Assembly (NCBI RefSeq): GCF_021631985.1 | Contig: NZ_CP070225.1 | Coordinates: 5,208,001-5,272,000 of the forward strand | DNA: 64,000 bases | Reading direction: 5' to 3' | DNA from: Sandaracinus amylolyticus | GTDB taxonomy: Bacteria > Myxococcota_A > Polyangia > Polyangiales > Sandaracinaceae | In this document: positions 48,883 to 57,519 of the stretch, in pieces | How positions within the stretch are numbered: position 1 is the stretch's first letter | Layout: each line of letters opens with the position of its first letter | Position numbers and translations under genes: made by a program | Notes under the pieces: generated by a model | The model's database searches: none | What the model was told of the DNA's origin: nothing | What the model saw: the letters and a program-made list of their open reading frames with translations, nothing else

Positions 48883-49809
48883 GTGTCCGCGGTGCAGCCC
48901 TGGCTGAACTACCACCACCTCCTCTACTTCTGGACGATCGTTCGGGAGGGCGGCATCTCCGCGGCGAGCCGCAAGCTGCGCCTCGCGCAGCCCACGGTGA
49001 GCAGCCAACTGCGGGCGCTCGAGGACGCGCTCGGCGTGCAGCTCTTCCATCGCGAGCGCGGGCGGCTGGTGCTCACCGAGACGGGCGCGCACGTGTATCG
49101 CTACGCCGACGAGATCTTCACGCTGGGCCGCGAGCTGCAGGACTCGCTCGCCGGGAAGGCGGCGGCGCGTGGGCCGCGCCTCGTGGTCGGCGTTGCCGAC
49201 GAAGTCCCGAAGCTCATCGTGCAGGTGCTGCTGCAGCCCGCGACGGAGCTGCCCGGTCCGGTGCGCTTGATCTGTTACGAGGACCGCCAGGATCGGCTGC
49301 TCGCCGATCTCGCGACGCACTCGATCGACGTGGTCATCGCGGAGGCGCCGGTGCCCGGCGATGCGCCGATGCGGGCGCACAGCCACTTGCTCGGTGAGTC
49401 GGAGATCGGGATCTTCGGCGCGGCAGCGCTCGCGAAGCGGCTCCGCCGGGACTTCCCTCGCTCGCTCGACGGCGTGCCCTTGCTCGTGCCGATCGAGAAC
49501 ACGATCACGCGCCACGTGCTCGCGACGTGGTTCGACGAGCACGAAGTCCGGCCGCTGATCCGCGCCGAGCTGCAGGACAGCGCGCTGCTCGGCGCATTCG
49601 GGCGCACCGGGCTCGGCGCGTTCGCGGCGCCGCTCGTGATCGCGCAGGAGGTCTGCTCGCAGTACGACGTCGAGCGCGTCGGCACGCTGGAGGGACTGCG
49701 GCAGCGCTACTACGCGCTCACCGTCGAGCGTCGCATCCGTCACCCCGCGGTCCGCGCGCTCACGGAGAGCGCACGCTCGAAGCTCTTCGCGCGGCGCGCG
49801 GCTCCCTAG
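48883..49809 (+). CDS. LysR-family regulator, NhaR-like
   Basis: This 308-residue protein starts VQPWLNYHHLLYFWTIVREGGISAASRKLRLAQPTVSSQLRALEDALGVQLFHRERGRLVLTETG, which is closely NhaR-like in helix-turn-helix and wing. The effector domain (about 95-300) is typical for LysR proteins. NhaR activates nhaA and other genes under sodium or high-pH stress in enterobacteria, but no nhaA is present here, so the target may be unlinked. It stands alone, 26 bases after the GDPD gene. The start is a GTG; a second GTG nine bases on is also possible. Confidence 0.87.
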   Translation: MSAVQPWLNYHHLLYFWTIVREGGISAASRKLRLAQPTVSSQLRALEDALGVQLFHRERGRLVLTETGAHVYRYADEIFTLGRELQDSLAGKAAARGPRLVVGVADEVPKLIVQVLLQPATELPGPVRLICYEDRQDRLLADLATHSIDVVIAEAPVPGDAPMRAHSHLLGESEIGIFGAAALAKRLRRDFPRSLDGVPLLVPIENTITRHVLATWFDEHEVRPLIRAELQDSALLGAFGRTGLGAFAAPLVIAQEVCSQYDVERVGTLEGLRQRYYALTVERRIRHPAVRALTESARSKLFARRAAP

Positions 49810-49865
49810 AGCGAGCCCCTGGGCTGTTTCCGCGCGTGAAGCGACCGCTGTGCGCTGCGCGCGAA

Positions 49866-50588
49866 TCAGTGCGGAGCTGCGTCGAGCATGAACGAGATCG
49901 CGCGCACGTAGGTCGACTCGTCGGGGATCTGGTGGCTGCCGCCGAACTCGAAGAGCTCGCTCGCGATGTGCGCGTCTCTCGCGCGCTCGAACGCGCGCCG
50001 GATGCCGTCTCGTCGCCGGCTCTCGTCTGCCGTGCCGATCACGAACGCGAGCCGCGCACCGCGCGTCGTGAGGCTCTCGATCGCGCTGCTGCGCAGCGAT
50101 GCGCTCGCGCGGGTGCCCATCACCATCGCGCCGCGGAACCGCGCGGCCTGACGCGCGAGGAGCGCCCAGGCCGTGTCGCCTCCGAGCGAGAAGCCCACGA
50201 GGTACACGCGCTCCGGGTCGACGGGATGCTCTCGCAGCGCGCGCTCGAGATCCGCGAGCACACGCTCTTCCATCCAGCCCACGTAGCTGTTGAAGCTCGG
50301 GAGGAAGTCGCTCGTGCTCGGGACGCCCGGCGTGCGCATCACGAAGAAGCCGGGCACCGGCACGGAGCGCTCGAGCGCCGGAGGCAGACTCGCGCGCGAA
50401 GGGCTCGACACCGGCGAGAACAGGACGAGCAGCGGTGCGCGCGTGCCCGGCGCGATCCGTCCGACCTGCTCGATCGTCGACGGTTGATCGAAATACGCGG
50501 GGCGCGTCTGTGCGCTCGCAGGGGCGACCGCGGTGATGGCCAGGAGCGCGAGCGCTCCTGCGATGGCGAGACGTCGGGCCGAGGTCAT
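49866..50588 (-). CDS. Exported alpha/beta hydrolase
   Basis: This 240-residue protein has a signal peptide (1-26, ending ASAQT). It then has the alpha/beta hydrolase elements: an oxyanion region PLLVLFSPVSS, the nucleophile elbow VGFSLGG and a C-terminal FEFGGSHQIPDEST with the probable catalytic His. Similar folds occur in feruloyl and acetylxylan esterases and in exported PHB-depolymerase-like proteins. Substrate unknown. It lies 50 bases downstream of the GlpT-like transporter on the same strand, possibly in one unit. Confidence 0.76.
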   Translation of the reverse strand: MTSARRLAIAGALALLAITAVAPASAQTRPAYFDQPSTIEQVGRIAPGTRAPLLVLFSPVSSPSRASLPPALERSVPVPGFFVMRTPGVPSTSDFLPSFNSYVGWMEERVLADLERALREHPVDPERVYLVGFSLGGDTAWALLARQAARFRGAMVMGTRASASLRSSAIESLTTRGARLAFVIGTADESRRRDGIRRAFERARDAHIASELFEFGGSHQIPDESTYVRAISFMLDAAPH

Positions 50589-50638
50589 GGCTCGGCGAAC
50601 GTCTCACCGCGCGGTGGGATCGCGCAACCGGCCCTCGC

Positions 50639-52048
50639 TCAGTGCGCGGCTGCAGCGCCCTTCGGTCGCGCGTTCCACACGCGCGTCGCGAGCGCGAGCC
50701 CCAGCAACGACACCGGGATCATCCCGACCGGCCACGCCCACCAGTTCGCGGGCACCTCGTTCGCCGGTGCTTCGCTCGGCAGGGCGTGGCCGAGCGTCAT
50801 GTACTGCACGCCCTGCCCGAGATAGACGAGGCCGTCGATGATCCCCACGACGACGCCGACGTTCTTCCTGCCGCCGAAGTCCATGCTCGCCGCGCCCGAG
50901 AGCATCCCGTGCACGCCGATGATCGCGAGCATCATCACGACCACGACGCCGCTGAGCATCGGCGTGGTCTCGAGCGAGAACGTCATCGCGATCGCGCCGC
51001 CGAGCATCACGCCGTAGAGGATCGACGCGACCGGGCCGCGTCGCGATCCGAACACGCGATCGCTGATCACGCCCGCGACCACACCGCCGAGGATGCCGGC
51101 GATGCACTGCATCATCCCCCAGTTGTCGGCGACGAAGTCGCCGGTGACGTGGGTCTGTCGCGTGAAGAGCGCGTACCAGTCCATCAGCGCCGAGCGCAGG
51201 AAGCCGCTGCAGAACTCGATCGCGCCGATGATCAGGATCACCGGCTGCGAGAGCATCATGCGGCCGACCTTGATCACGCCGGCGATCGTCCCGCGCAGGC
51301 CCGGCGCCGGCGCGACGTCGTCGCCCCACGTCGCGTCGCCGGTCTCGAAGTCGGTCTGTCCCGCCTGGCCCGGCGTGTCGCGCACGAGGAACCAGTCGAT
51401 GACGAAGAACACGAGCAGCAGCGCGGCCGGCACGAAGAAGACCCACTCGGTCGGCGCCGCGTCGGCGATGAATGCGCACCAGTCGAACGCGAAGTAGAGG
51501 CCGAGCGAGATCAGGATCCCGAAGATGCCGCCGAACGTGCCGCGCTCGCGCAGGTGGAACCACGCCGCGTTGACCTTGACGATCGAGACCGCGCCGAAGC
51601 TCTGGAAGTACATGTTCGCTGCGTAGAGCAGCATGAAGAGCTCGACGACGTGGTCGCGCGTGCCGCTGACGAGCAGGCCGCCCATCGCGATGTTCGCAGC
51701 GGCCGCGCCGAGCGCGGCGAGGAGCATCGTCGCGCGCCCGCCGATGCGATCGGTGAGCGGCCCGTTGATCAGGAACGAGATGCCGTAGACGACGGTGCCC
51801 GCCGCTTTGATCGTGCCGAAGTCCTCGTTGGTGATCAGGTCACCGAGATCGTTCTTCGCGGCCGCCAGGTTGTAGCGGGCCATGTAGAGGAACGCGTAGG
51901 TGAGCCCGAGCGGGAACCAGTTGAGGAAGCGCCGTGTCGTGAACGCCTTGCTGTGCCCGAGCTCGACCTTGGGCAGGCGCGCGACGACGATCGTGATGAC
52001 CGCGAGGAGGATCGCGATCGGGAGGAGACGGCTGAGCCAGATCGGCAT
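50639..52048 (-). CDS. MFS transporter, organophosphate:phosphate antiporter (GlpT/UhpT) type
   Basis: This 469-residue protein has about twelve membrane segments. FLNWFPLGLTYAFLYMARYNLAAAKNDLG in the first third and DFGGRKNVGVVVGIIDGLVYLGQGVQ in the second half match the organophosphate:Pi antiporter family. It would exchange an organic phosphate such as glycerol-3-phosphate for inorganic phosphate across the inner membrane. The nearby GDPD-like and phytase genes fit a phosphate-scavenging theme. The exact substrate is unknown. Confidence 0.87.
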   Translation of the reverse strand: MPIWLSRLLPIAILLAVITIVVARLPKVELGHSKAFTTRRFLNWFPLGLTYAFLYMARYNLAAAKNDLGDLITNEDFGTIKAAGTVVYGISFLINGPLTDRIGGRATMLLAALGAAAANIAMGGLLVSGTRDHVVELFMLLYAANMYFQSFGAVSIVKVNAAWFHLRERGTFGGIFGILISLGLYFAFDWCAFIADAAPTEWVFFVPAALLLVFFVIDWFLVRDTPGQAGQTDFETGDATWGDDVAPAPGLRGTIAGVIKVGRMMLSQPVILIIGAIEFCSGFLRSALMDWYALFTRQTHVTGDFVADNWGMMQCIAGILGGVVAGVISDRVFGSRRGPVASILYGVMLGGAIAMTFSLETTPMLSGVVVVMMLAIIGVHGMLSGAASMDFGGRKNVGVVVGIIDGLVYLGQGVQYMTLGHALPSEAPANEVPANWWAWPVGMIPVSLLGLALATRVWNARPKGAAAAH

Positions 52049-52117
52049 GATGGCGGTCCGCGACCGGTCCTTGTATCACGCCGGGCGCGGCCGCCTCACG
52101 CGGTTTCCACGTGACGA

Positions 52118-53215
52118 TCAGCGCACGCACACGCCGTCGAGCTCGAAGCGCGGCGCGCCGCGCGTGCGCGCGTCGACGTACGTGACCTCGCAGAACCCAC
52201 CGACGCCGCCGGGGCCGCTGCAGAGCGTGATCGTCGTCGGGTCCTCGGGGTCGTCGACGTAGAAGCCCCATGCCGCGGTGGCGCACGCGCTCGCATCGGC
52301 GACGCGGGTCGCGGTGCGCGAGGTGTCGTCGGCGAAGCGCAGCGTGATCGTCGCGGGCGCGTCGGCGCCGGGCGGCAGCATGCGGGTGCAGATCGCAGCG
52401 CGGTCCTGGAGGTCTTCGATCATGTTCCCCGCGGAGCGCGCGACGTCCGTGCGGCTCCCGTTCACGATCGCCGGGTACCCACCACCGGCCTCCGCGATGT
52501 CGAAGACGCGCGAGATGTGATCGGGCGGGATCGCGCTGCCGATCACGCTCATCACGTGGACGTGCACGCCGCCGCGACGGCCGTCGTCGAACCCGGCCTC
52601 CGCGATCGTCGCGACCTCCTCCCACGTCGTGTCGCACGCCTCGTCGGTGCCCGGCGACGCGTCGGTGACGAGCACGACGTGCGTGGAGCGCCAGCGTGAC
52701 TCCGCGGCGCGTCCGCGCGCGATGGTGATGGCGCCTTCGAGCGCGGGACCGAGCGGGCTCTCTCCGTCGAACGGATGGCCCGCGAGCTCGTCCGCCATCG
52801 ACTGTCCGCTCGCGCCGAATTCGAGGTCGACGGTCTCGTAGTCCGACGGCTCGCACGACGCGATGATCGCCTCGGGGTCGGGCACGAAGCGCGGGAACAC
52901 GAGGAGCGCGTGCTCGGCGTCGCTCCACGCGTCGGTCCCTTCGACCAGCGCGTCGATCGCGCCGGCGTAGCGGTCGGCGCGGCTCTCCCACGAGTCGGTG
53001 GTGTCGACGACCCAGAGCACGTCGGCGGGCGCGGGCTCGAGCTCGACGAACGTGCACGGCGGAGGCTCGCTCGCGTCCTGCGCGCCCGTCGCGGCGTCGG
53101 GCATCGGCGGCGTCGTGCCCCCGTCGATCATCACCTCGCCGCGCGGTGGATTGCACCCCGCGAGCGCGAGCACGAGCGCAGCGACCGCGATCCGAGCCTT
53201 GGACTCTCCGTTCAT
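52118..53215 (-). CDS. VWA-like lipoprotein with Asp/Gly-rich start
   Basis: This 365-residue protein has a lipobox at LALAGC. The body contains PADVLWVVDTTDSWESRADRYAGAIDALVEG, a von Willebrand factor A domain start in which the usual MIDAS DxSxS is DTTDS. It then has GHPFDGESPLGPALEGAI, HVVLVTDASPG (second metal site Asp) and several Cys pairs. VWA lipoproteins are common on myxobacterial surfaces and bind ligands through a metal. The ATG at 53215 is fixed by GGAGG five bases upstream. Divergent from the phytase pair across 260 bases. Confidence 0.75.
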   Translation of the reverse strand: MNGESKARIAVAALVLALAGCNPPRGEVMIDGGTTPPMPDAATGAQDASEPPPCTFVELEPAPADVLWVVDTTDSWESRADRYAGAIDALVEGTDAWSDAEHALLVFPRFVPDPEAIIASCEPSDYETVDLEFGASGQSMADELAGHPFDGESPLGPALEGAITIARGRAAESRWRSTHVVLVTDASPGTDEACDTTWEEVATIAEAGFDDGRRGGVHVHVMSVIGSAIPPDHISRVFDIAEAGGGYPAIVNGSRTDVARSAGNMIEDLQDRAAICTRMLPPGADAPATITLRFADDTSRTATRVADASACATAAWGFYVDDPEDPTTITLCSGPGGVGGFCEVTYVDARTRGAPRFELDGVCVR

Positions 53216-53475
53216 CACGTCCTCCGAGCGGTACTTGGAGAGCGCGTCGCGCTTTCGTTTCCTACGTTCTCCTTAACGCTCCTTCAGAGATCGCTCTCGC
53301 TGCGGATTGGTCGCGGCGCTCGAGATCCGTCTCGCGCGATCGCGGCGTGGGCTGCCGAGCCGTCGAGCGCGAGCCGACCCTGGTTCGCACCGGAGCGTTT
53401 GCGCGCGCGTCACCGGCACGTGACCGGCGCCTGAGAAGCCACCGCGCCGCGGACGGGGCGGCATGGAGGTGACTC

Positions 53476-54117
53476 GTGGGGACATGCTCTCGGGTTCTGT
53501 TCGCGCTCGCGCTCGTGGGGTGCGCCGAGTCGGGTGAAGGACGTGACGCGCCGCGCGAGTGGCAGGGCGAAGCGACGCACGTGGACGCAGTGGGCACGAT
53601 CGACGGGCTCGCGGTCGACTTCGATCTCGACGCGAGCGACGCAGCGGAGGTCTTCTGCGAGCGCAACTACGTCGTCCCGGACGTCGACGATCCCGCGACC
53701 TGGTCCTCGGGGTACCTCGAGAAGGTCGAGGTGAAGTGGCTCGTCGTGGTCGACGGGACGGAGCGCGAGTATCAGCTCGAGCTCTCCGCGCACGACTTCG
53801 GTGCTTCCGCGGACGGGCAGACGCTCTCGATCGTCGGGTACGAAGAGGGCGCGGCCCGCGCGCCGACGACGATCCAGGTCGCAGCCGACGCGGAGTGGGA
53901 GGAGGACGGCAGCGAGCGAGAGCACGTGTCGCTCTCGGGGACTGGCACCTTCGTGCGCGGCGTGGTCACCGGCACGCCGGGCGGCGACGGAGTCGTGGTG
54001 CCCGACGGACAGGGCACGTTCGGCGGGTATCTGCACCTCGAGTCGGCGGGCGGCGAGTCGCTCGACGTGTCGTTCACCGTGCCCTGCGGCGACAACGATC
54101 TGGACATCGGTGCCTGA
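53476..54117 (+). CDS. Lipoprotein coupled to the phytase gene
   Basis: This 213-residue protein has a signal peptide and lipobox (ALALVGC, Cys 16), then acidic, beta-rich sequence (DAVGTIDGLAVDFDLDASDAAEVFCERNYVV) with one pair of Cys. Function unknown. GTG start with GGAGG six bases upstream. The phytase start overlaps or lies just after its stop, so they are probably co-translated. Confidence 0.68.
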   Translation: MGTCSRVLFALALVGCAESGEGRDAPREWQGEATHVDAVGTIDGLAVDFDLDASDAAEVFCERNYVVPDVDDPATWSSGYLEKVEVKWLVVVDGTEREYQLELSAHDFGASADGQTLSIVGYEEGAARAPTTIQVAADAEWEEDGSEREHVSLSGTGTFVRGVVTGTPGGDGVVVPDGQGTFGGYLHLESAGGESLDVSFTVPCGDNDLDIGA

Positions 54118-54118
54118 C

Positions 54119-55171
54119 GTGCGGACTTCGATGCTCGCAGTCGCCTCCGCACTGGCGACCTGCGCGTGCGAGAGCGCCTCCGTCGACGCGATCCCGGTCG
54201 TCCACGCCGCGGTGGAGACCGAGCCCTCGGGAGGAGATCCCGATGACGTCGCGATCTGGGTCGACCCGCTCGATGCGACGCGCAGCCTGGTGATCAGCAC
54301 CGACAAGTCGCTCGGGTTCTTCGTGCACGACCTCGAGGGTCGGTTGCGACAGTCGCTGCTCGGCTCCGAGCCCGACAACGTCGACCTGCGATACGACTTC
54401 GAGCTCGGCGATCGGCGCGTCGTGCTGCTCGCGGCCGTCGATCGGCGCGACGACTCGATCACGCTCCTCACGCTCGACGAGACGACTCACACGCTCGCAG
54501 TCGCGCCGGGCTCCGGCATCTCCATCGCCGACATGGACGATCCGTACGGGAGCTGTCTGATGCGGAGCGCCGATGGGTCGGTGTTCGTGTTCGTGAACGC
54601 GAAGTCCGGCGAGTACCGCCAATATCGACTCTCCGGCGAGTCCGGGACCATCGAGGCGGCGCTCGTGCGGACGTTCTGGGTGGAGTCGCAGCCCGAGGGC
54701 TGCGTCGCCGACGACGAGCACGGCTGGCTCTACGTCGGAGAAGAGGATCTGGGCGTCCACCGCATCCGCGCCGCGCCCGACGGCGGCACGCAGCCCGAGC
54801 TCGTCGACGACGCGTCGGGCGGCCGGCTCGAGCCGGACATCGAGGGGCTCGCGATCTACCGCACCGCCGACGGCGGCGGATATCTCGTGGTGTCGAGCCA
54901 GGGCAACGACACGTACGTGGTCTATGAGCGCCGGCCACCGAACGCGTTCGTGACGAGCTTCCGGATCGGCCAGGGCGCGATCGACGCGGCGACCGACACC
55001 GACGGAGTCGAGGTGGCGCACGCCGATCTCGGAGGGCCGTTCCGCGAGGGTCTCTTCGTCGTGCAGGACGATCACAACGAGGGCTTCACGAGGAACTTCA
55101 AGCTCGTCTCGTGGGGCGAGATCGCGGAGGCGGCGGGGCTGACGATCGACACCACGGCCCCGATCCGTTGA
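54119..55171 (+). CDS. Beta-propeller phytase (3-phytase family)
   Basis: This 350-residue protein matches beta-propeller phytases: ETEPSGGDPDDVAIWVDPLDATRSLVISTDKSLGFFVHDLEGRL, the SQPEGCVADDEHGWLYVGEEDLGVHRI region with calcium and active-site acids, DIEGLAIYRTADGGGYLVVSSQGNDTYVVYERR, and the late FVVQDDHNEGFTRNFKLVSW. It removes phosphate from phytate outside the inner membrane. A signal sequence with LATCAC suggests a lipid anchor. The exact start is uncertain: GTG 54110, GTG 54119 (chosen) or ATG 54131. It follows a lipoprotein gene without a gap. Confidence 0.88.
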   Translation: MRTSMLAVASALATCACESASVDAIPVVHAAVETEPSGGDPDDVAIWVDPLDATRSLVISTDKSLGFFVHDLEGRLRQSLLGSEPDNVDLRYDFELGDRRVVLLAAVDRRDDSITLLTLDETTHTLAVAPGSGISIADMDDPYGSCLMRSADGSVFVFVNAKSGEYRQYRLSGESGTIEAALVRTFWVESQPEGCVADDEHGWLYVGEEDLGVHRIRAAPDGGTQPELVDDASGGRLEPDIEGLAIYRTADGGGYLVVSSQGNDTYVVYERRPPNAFVTSFRIGQGAIDAATDTDGVEVAHADLGGPFREGLFVVQDDHNEGFTRNFKLVSWGEIAEAAGLTIDTTAPIR

Positions 55172-55194
55172 CCGCGACGCGCATGAGCACGAGA

Positions 55195-55226
55195 GGGCCG
55201 ACCCGACGCGGTGCGCGGGCCGGCCC
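55195..55226. terminator. Imperfect hairpin between convergent phytase and small-protein genes
   Basis: GGGCCGACCCG pairs with CGGGCCGGCCC (10 of 11 pairs) around a 10-base loop, 24 bases past the phytase stop and just before the stop of the minus-strand small gene. Possible bidirectional terminator. Confidence 0.5.
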
Positions 55227-55232
55227 CTTCGA

Positions 55233-55370
55233 TCACTTCTTCGGCTTCGCCTGCATGTCGCCGCCGGGCGACTGCGGCGTGCGCGACCGGCGCGCCTCCT
55301 CCTTCGCGGCCTTCTCGTTCTTCTTCTGCTGCGCGTTCCGACTCTGCTGCTTCGGAGACTTGTCTCCCAT
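55233..55370 (-). CDS. 45-residue GDKSPK small protein
   Basis: The sequence MGDKSPKQQSRNAQQKKNE, then AAKEEARRSRTPQSPGG, is Lys/Gln/Arg rich with no hydrophobic part, and is probably disordered or nucleic-acid binding. From recalled knowledge, short proteins starting MGDKSPK occur widely in soil bacteria; no function is established. A GGGAGAG ribosome-site-like stretch precedes the ATG. Composition is unlike the neighbouring GC-driven frames, which supports its being real. Confidence 0.6.
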   Translation of the reverse strand: MGDKSPKQQSRNAQQKKNEKAAKEEARRSRTPQSPGGDMQAKPKK

Positions 55371-55435
55371 CGTGCTCTCCCCTCCCTCGCACGCGCGGAC
55401 GGGATTGCCCGGCGCGCGCGAACCTCTCGCGGCGC

Positions 55436-56155
55436 TCAGGTCGGCGCGCTCGCGCGCGCGGTGTCGGTGGTGCGGCGCTTGGCGAGCATCGCGAGCAACG
55501 CGCGCGCGGCGTCGGCGGACGAGGCCGGGTTCTGCCCGGTGATCAGGTTCGCGTCGACGCGCACGTAGGGCTTCCACAGCGGGCCCTTCGAGAAGCGCGC
55601 GCCCTTCTCCTTCAGCGCGTCTTCGAGGAGGAACGGCACGACGTCGGTGAGCCCGACCGCCGCCTCCTCTTCGTTGGTGAAGCCGGTGACGTCGCGACCG
55701 CGCACCAGCGGCGATCCATCGGGGGCACGCGCGTCACGCAGCGCGCCCGGTGCGTGACACACGGCGGCGAGCGGCTTGCCCGAGGCGAACGTCTTCTCGA
55801 TCAGCTCGATCGACGCGGGGTCCTTCACGAGATCCCACATCGGCCCGTGCCCGCCCGGATAGAACACCGCGTCGTAGTCGGACGCCGAGACGGTCGCGAG
55901 CTTCTTCGTCGTCGCGAGCGCGCGCTGCGCGGCCGCGTCGTTGCGGAACCTTCGGGTGTGCTCGGTCTGCGCGTCGGGGGCGTCGCTCTTGGGATCGAGC
56001 GGCGGCTCACCGCCTTGCGGCGATGCGAGATCGATCGTCGCGCCCGCGTCCCGGAAGACGTAGTACGGCGCGGCGAGCTCCTCGAGCCAGAACCCCGTCC
56101 GCTTCCCGGTGTTGCCGAGCGTGGCGTGCGACGTGAGCACCATGAGGATGCGCAT
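55436..56155 (-). CDS. DJ-1/PfpI-family protein (Hsp31/glyoxalase-III-like)
   Basis: This 239-residue protein has the Glu26 position in TGFWLEEL and Cys133-His134 in LAAVCHAPGAL, the nucleophile elbow of the DJ-1/PfpI family. GGHGPMWDL and NLITGQNPASS match the Hsp31/YhbO branch. Such proteins degrade methylglyoxal without cofactors or act as chaperones or deglycases. It is probably cytoplasmic. The ATG is clear; no operon partner. The region upstream is 80 bases shared with the divergent phase of the metallo-beta-lactamase-fold gene's 3' end. Confidence 0.88.
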   Translation of the reverse strand: MRILMVLTSHATLGNTGKRTGFWLEELAAPYYVFRDAGATIDLASPQGGEPPLDPKSDAPDAQTEHTRRFRNDAAAQRALATTKKLATVSASDYDAVFYPGGHGPMWDLVKDPASIELIEKTFASGKPLAAVCHAPGALRDARAPDGSPLVRGRDVTGFTNEEEAAVGLTDVVPFLLEDALKEKGARFSKGPLWKPYVRVDANLITGQNPASSADAARALLAMLAKRRTTDTARASAPT

Positions 56156-56235
56156 GGCGCCGCAGATAGCCCCTGATCCTACAGCTCACACCGCCACGAT
56201 CGGAGCGCGTCACACGTGCGTCCTCGCGCGCGGGC

Positions 56236-57063
56236 TCACGCGATCGCGAAGCGCGCCATCTCGACCGCGCAGTGCGCGGAGAACACGCGCACGTCCTGCG
56301 CGTGGTCGCGAGCGAGCGCGCGGAGGCGCGCCTGGTTCGCGCGGCGCGCGGCGTCGTCCGAGGAATTCAGGCGCTGGAACAGCGCGAGCCCGAGCGGCGT
56401 GCGCGGCGCGACCGGATCGATCTCGCGATGGCTGAAGTACGCGTCGCCCGCGTGGAAGAGCCATCCCGCGCCGTTCTTCACCGCGACCCCGCAGTGTCCC
56501 TCGGTGTGCCCGGTCAGCGGCACGAGGAGGATCTCCGCGTCGAGCCCCGGGATCACGCGCACCGCGTCGAAGTCGCGCCAGCGCTCGCCGTCGACCGTGT
56601 AGCGCACCCAGCGCGGGCCGTGGGCCCACTGCAGCGGGCGGTAGCCCGCGCGCCGTCTCTCGCTCGCGCCGAGCGCGGCGTCGTGCTCGTCGGCGAACAC
56701 GTGCACCTGCGCGTCGGGGAAGTCGCGCAGCCCGCCGACGTGATCGAGATCGAGATGCGTCGGGACCACGTGCCGCACGTCCTCGCGCCGGAAGCCGAGC
56801 CGCTCCACGTGCGCGAGCGCGGTCTCCTGGGGATCGAGGCGCGGCGCGTTGCGGCGCAGGAACGTGCGCCCGAGCCGCGCGCGGGGCTCGCCGAGATCGT
56901 GGGTGCCGAGCCCGGTGTCGACGAGCACGAGCCCGTCGCGATCGGTCTCGATGAGCAAGCAGTGACAGACCAGGCGGGCCCGCGTGAAGACGCCGCCCTC
57001 GCCGGTGACGAATCGCGCGCTCGCGGGGCAGAGCGTCCCGCAGTTCAGGTGATGCACTCGCAT
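56236..57063 (-). CDS. Metallo-beta-lactamase-fold hydrolase
   Basis: This 275-residue protein carries the metallo-beta-lactamase zinc motif THLDLDHVGG (H-x-D-x-D-H), plus PLTGHTEGH and HAGDAYFSH ligands and a final SAHC. These motifs fit the quorum-quenching lactonase and glyoxalase-II-like groups. Substrate unknown, cytoplasmic. The ATG at 57063 (MRVHHLNCG) was chosen; the frame is open to 57114. Confidence 0.86.
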   Translation of the reverse strand: MRVHHLNCGTLCPASARFVTGEGGVFTRARLVCHCLLIETDRDGLVLVDTGLGTHDLGEPRARLGRTFLRRNAPRLDPQETALAHVERLGFRREDVRHVVPTHLDLDHVGGLRDFPDAQVHVFADEHDAALGASERRRAGYRPLQWAHGPRWVRYTVDGERWRDFDAVRVIPGLDAEILLVPLTGHTEGHCGVAVKNGAGWLFHAGDAYFSHREIDPVAPRTPLGLALFQRLNSSDDAARRANQARLRALARDHAQDVRVFSAHCAVEMARFAIA

Positions 57064-57185
57064 GTTCCCGAGCCTGGGGCGCGCGGGTGGACGCCCATTG
57101 GAAGGATCGGACACGACGAACAGCGCACGAGACCGTCACCACGACGTTGGATCCGACACCAGGCGGCGGTGTCAGGGTGCGTCCC

Positions 57186-57512
57186 ATGACGAGCCCGACG
57201 AACGACGCGGATCAGCTCCTCGCCCTCGCGAAGCTCGACGCGGTGCGCGCGATCGAGCACGTGCGCGCGTCCCTCCCCTGCATCTCCTCGGCGGGCGCGC
57301 GCTCGCTCCTGCGCGAGGCCGATGACCTCTTCGGCCTGCTCGACGGGGTCGCGACGTGCACCAGCCTCGCCGAGCGTGCGAGCGACGAGCGTGATCGCTA
57401 CGCCCACGCCGCGGACGCGCGCGGCCTCGCGCGCTCGGCGTACCTCGAGGCGCTCCGGCGCGTCGAGCTCGCGCGCTCGACCGACGGCGTGCGCGTGCTC
57501 CGCTTCGCGTGA
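57186..57512 (+). CDS. Small helical hypothetical protein
   Basis: This 108-residue, all-helical soluble protein (LLALAKLDAVRAIEHVRASLPCISSAGARSLLREADDL) has two Cys and no signal. It is not recognised. It converges on a histidine kinase gene with a 7-base gap. Confidence 0.55.
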   Translation: MTSPTNDADQLLALAKLDAVRAIEHVRASLPCISSAGARSLLREADDLFGLLDGVATCTSLAERASDERDRYAHAADARGLARSAYLEALRRVELARSTDGVRVLRFA

Positions 57513-57519
57513 AGCGTCC

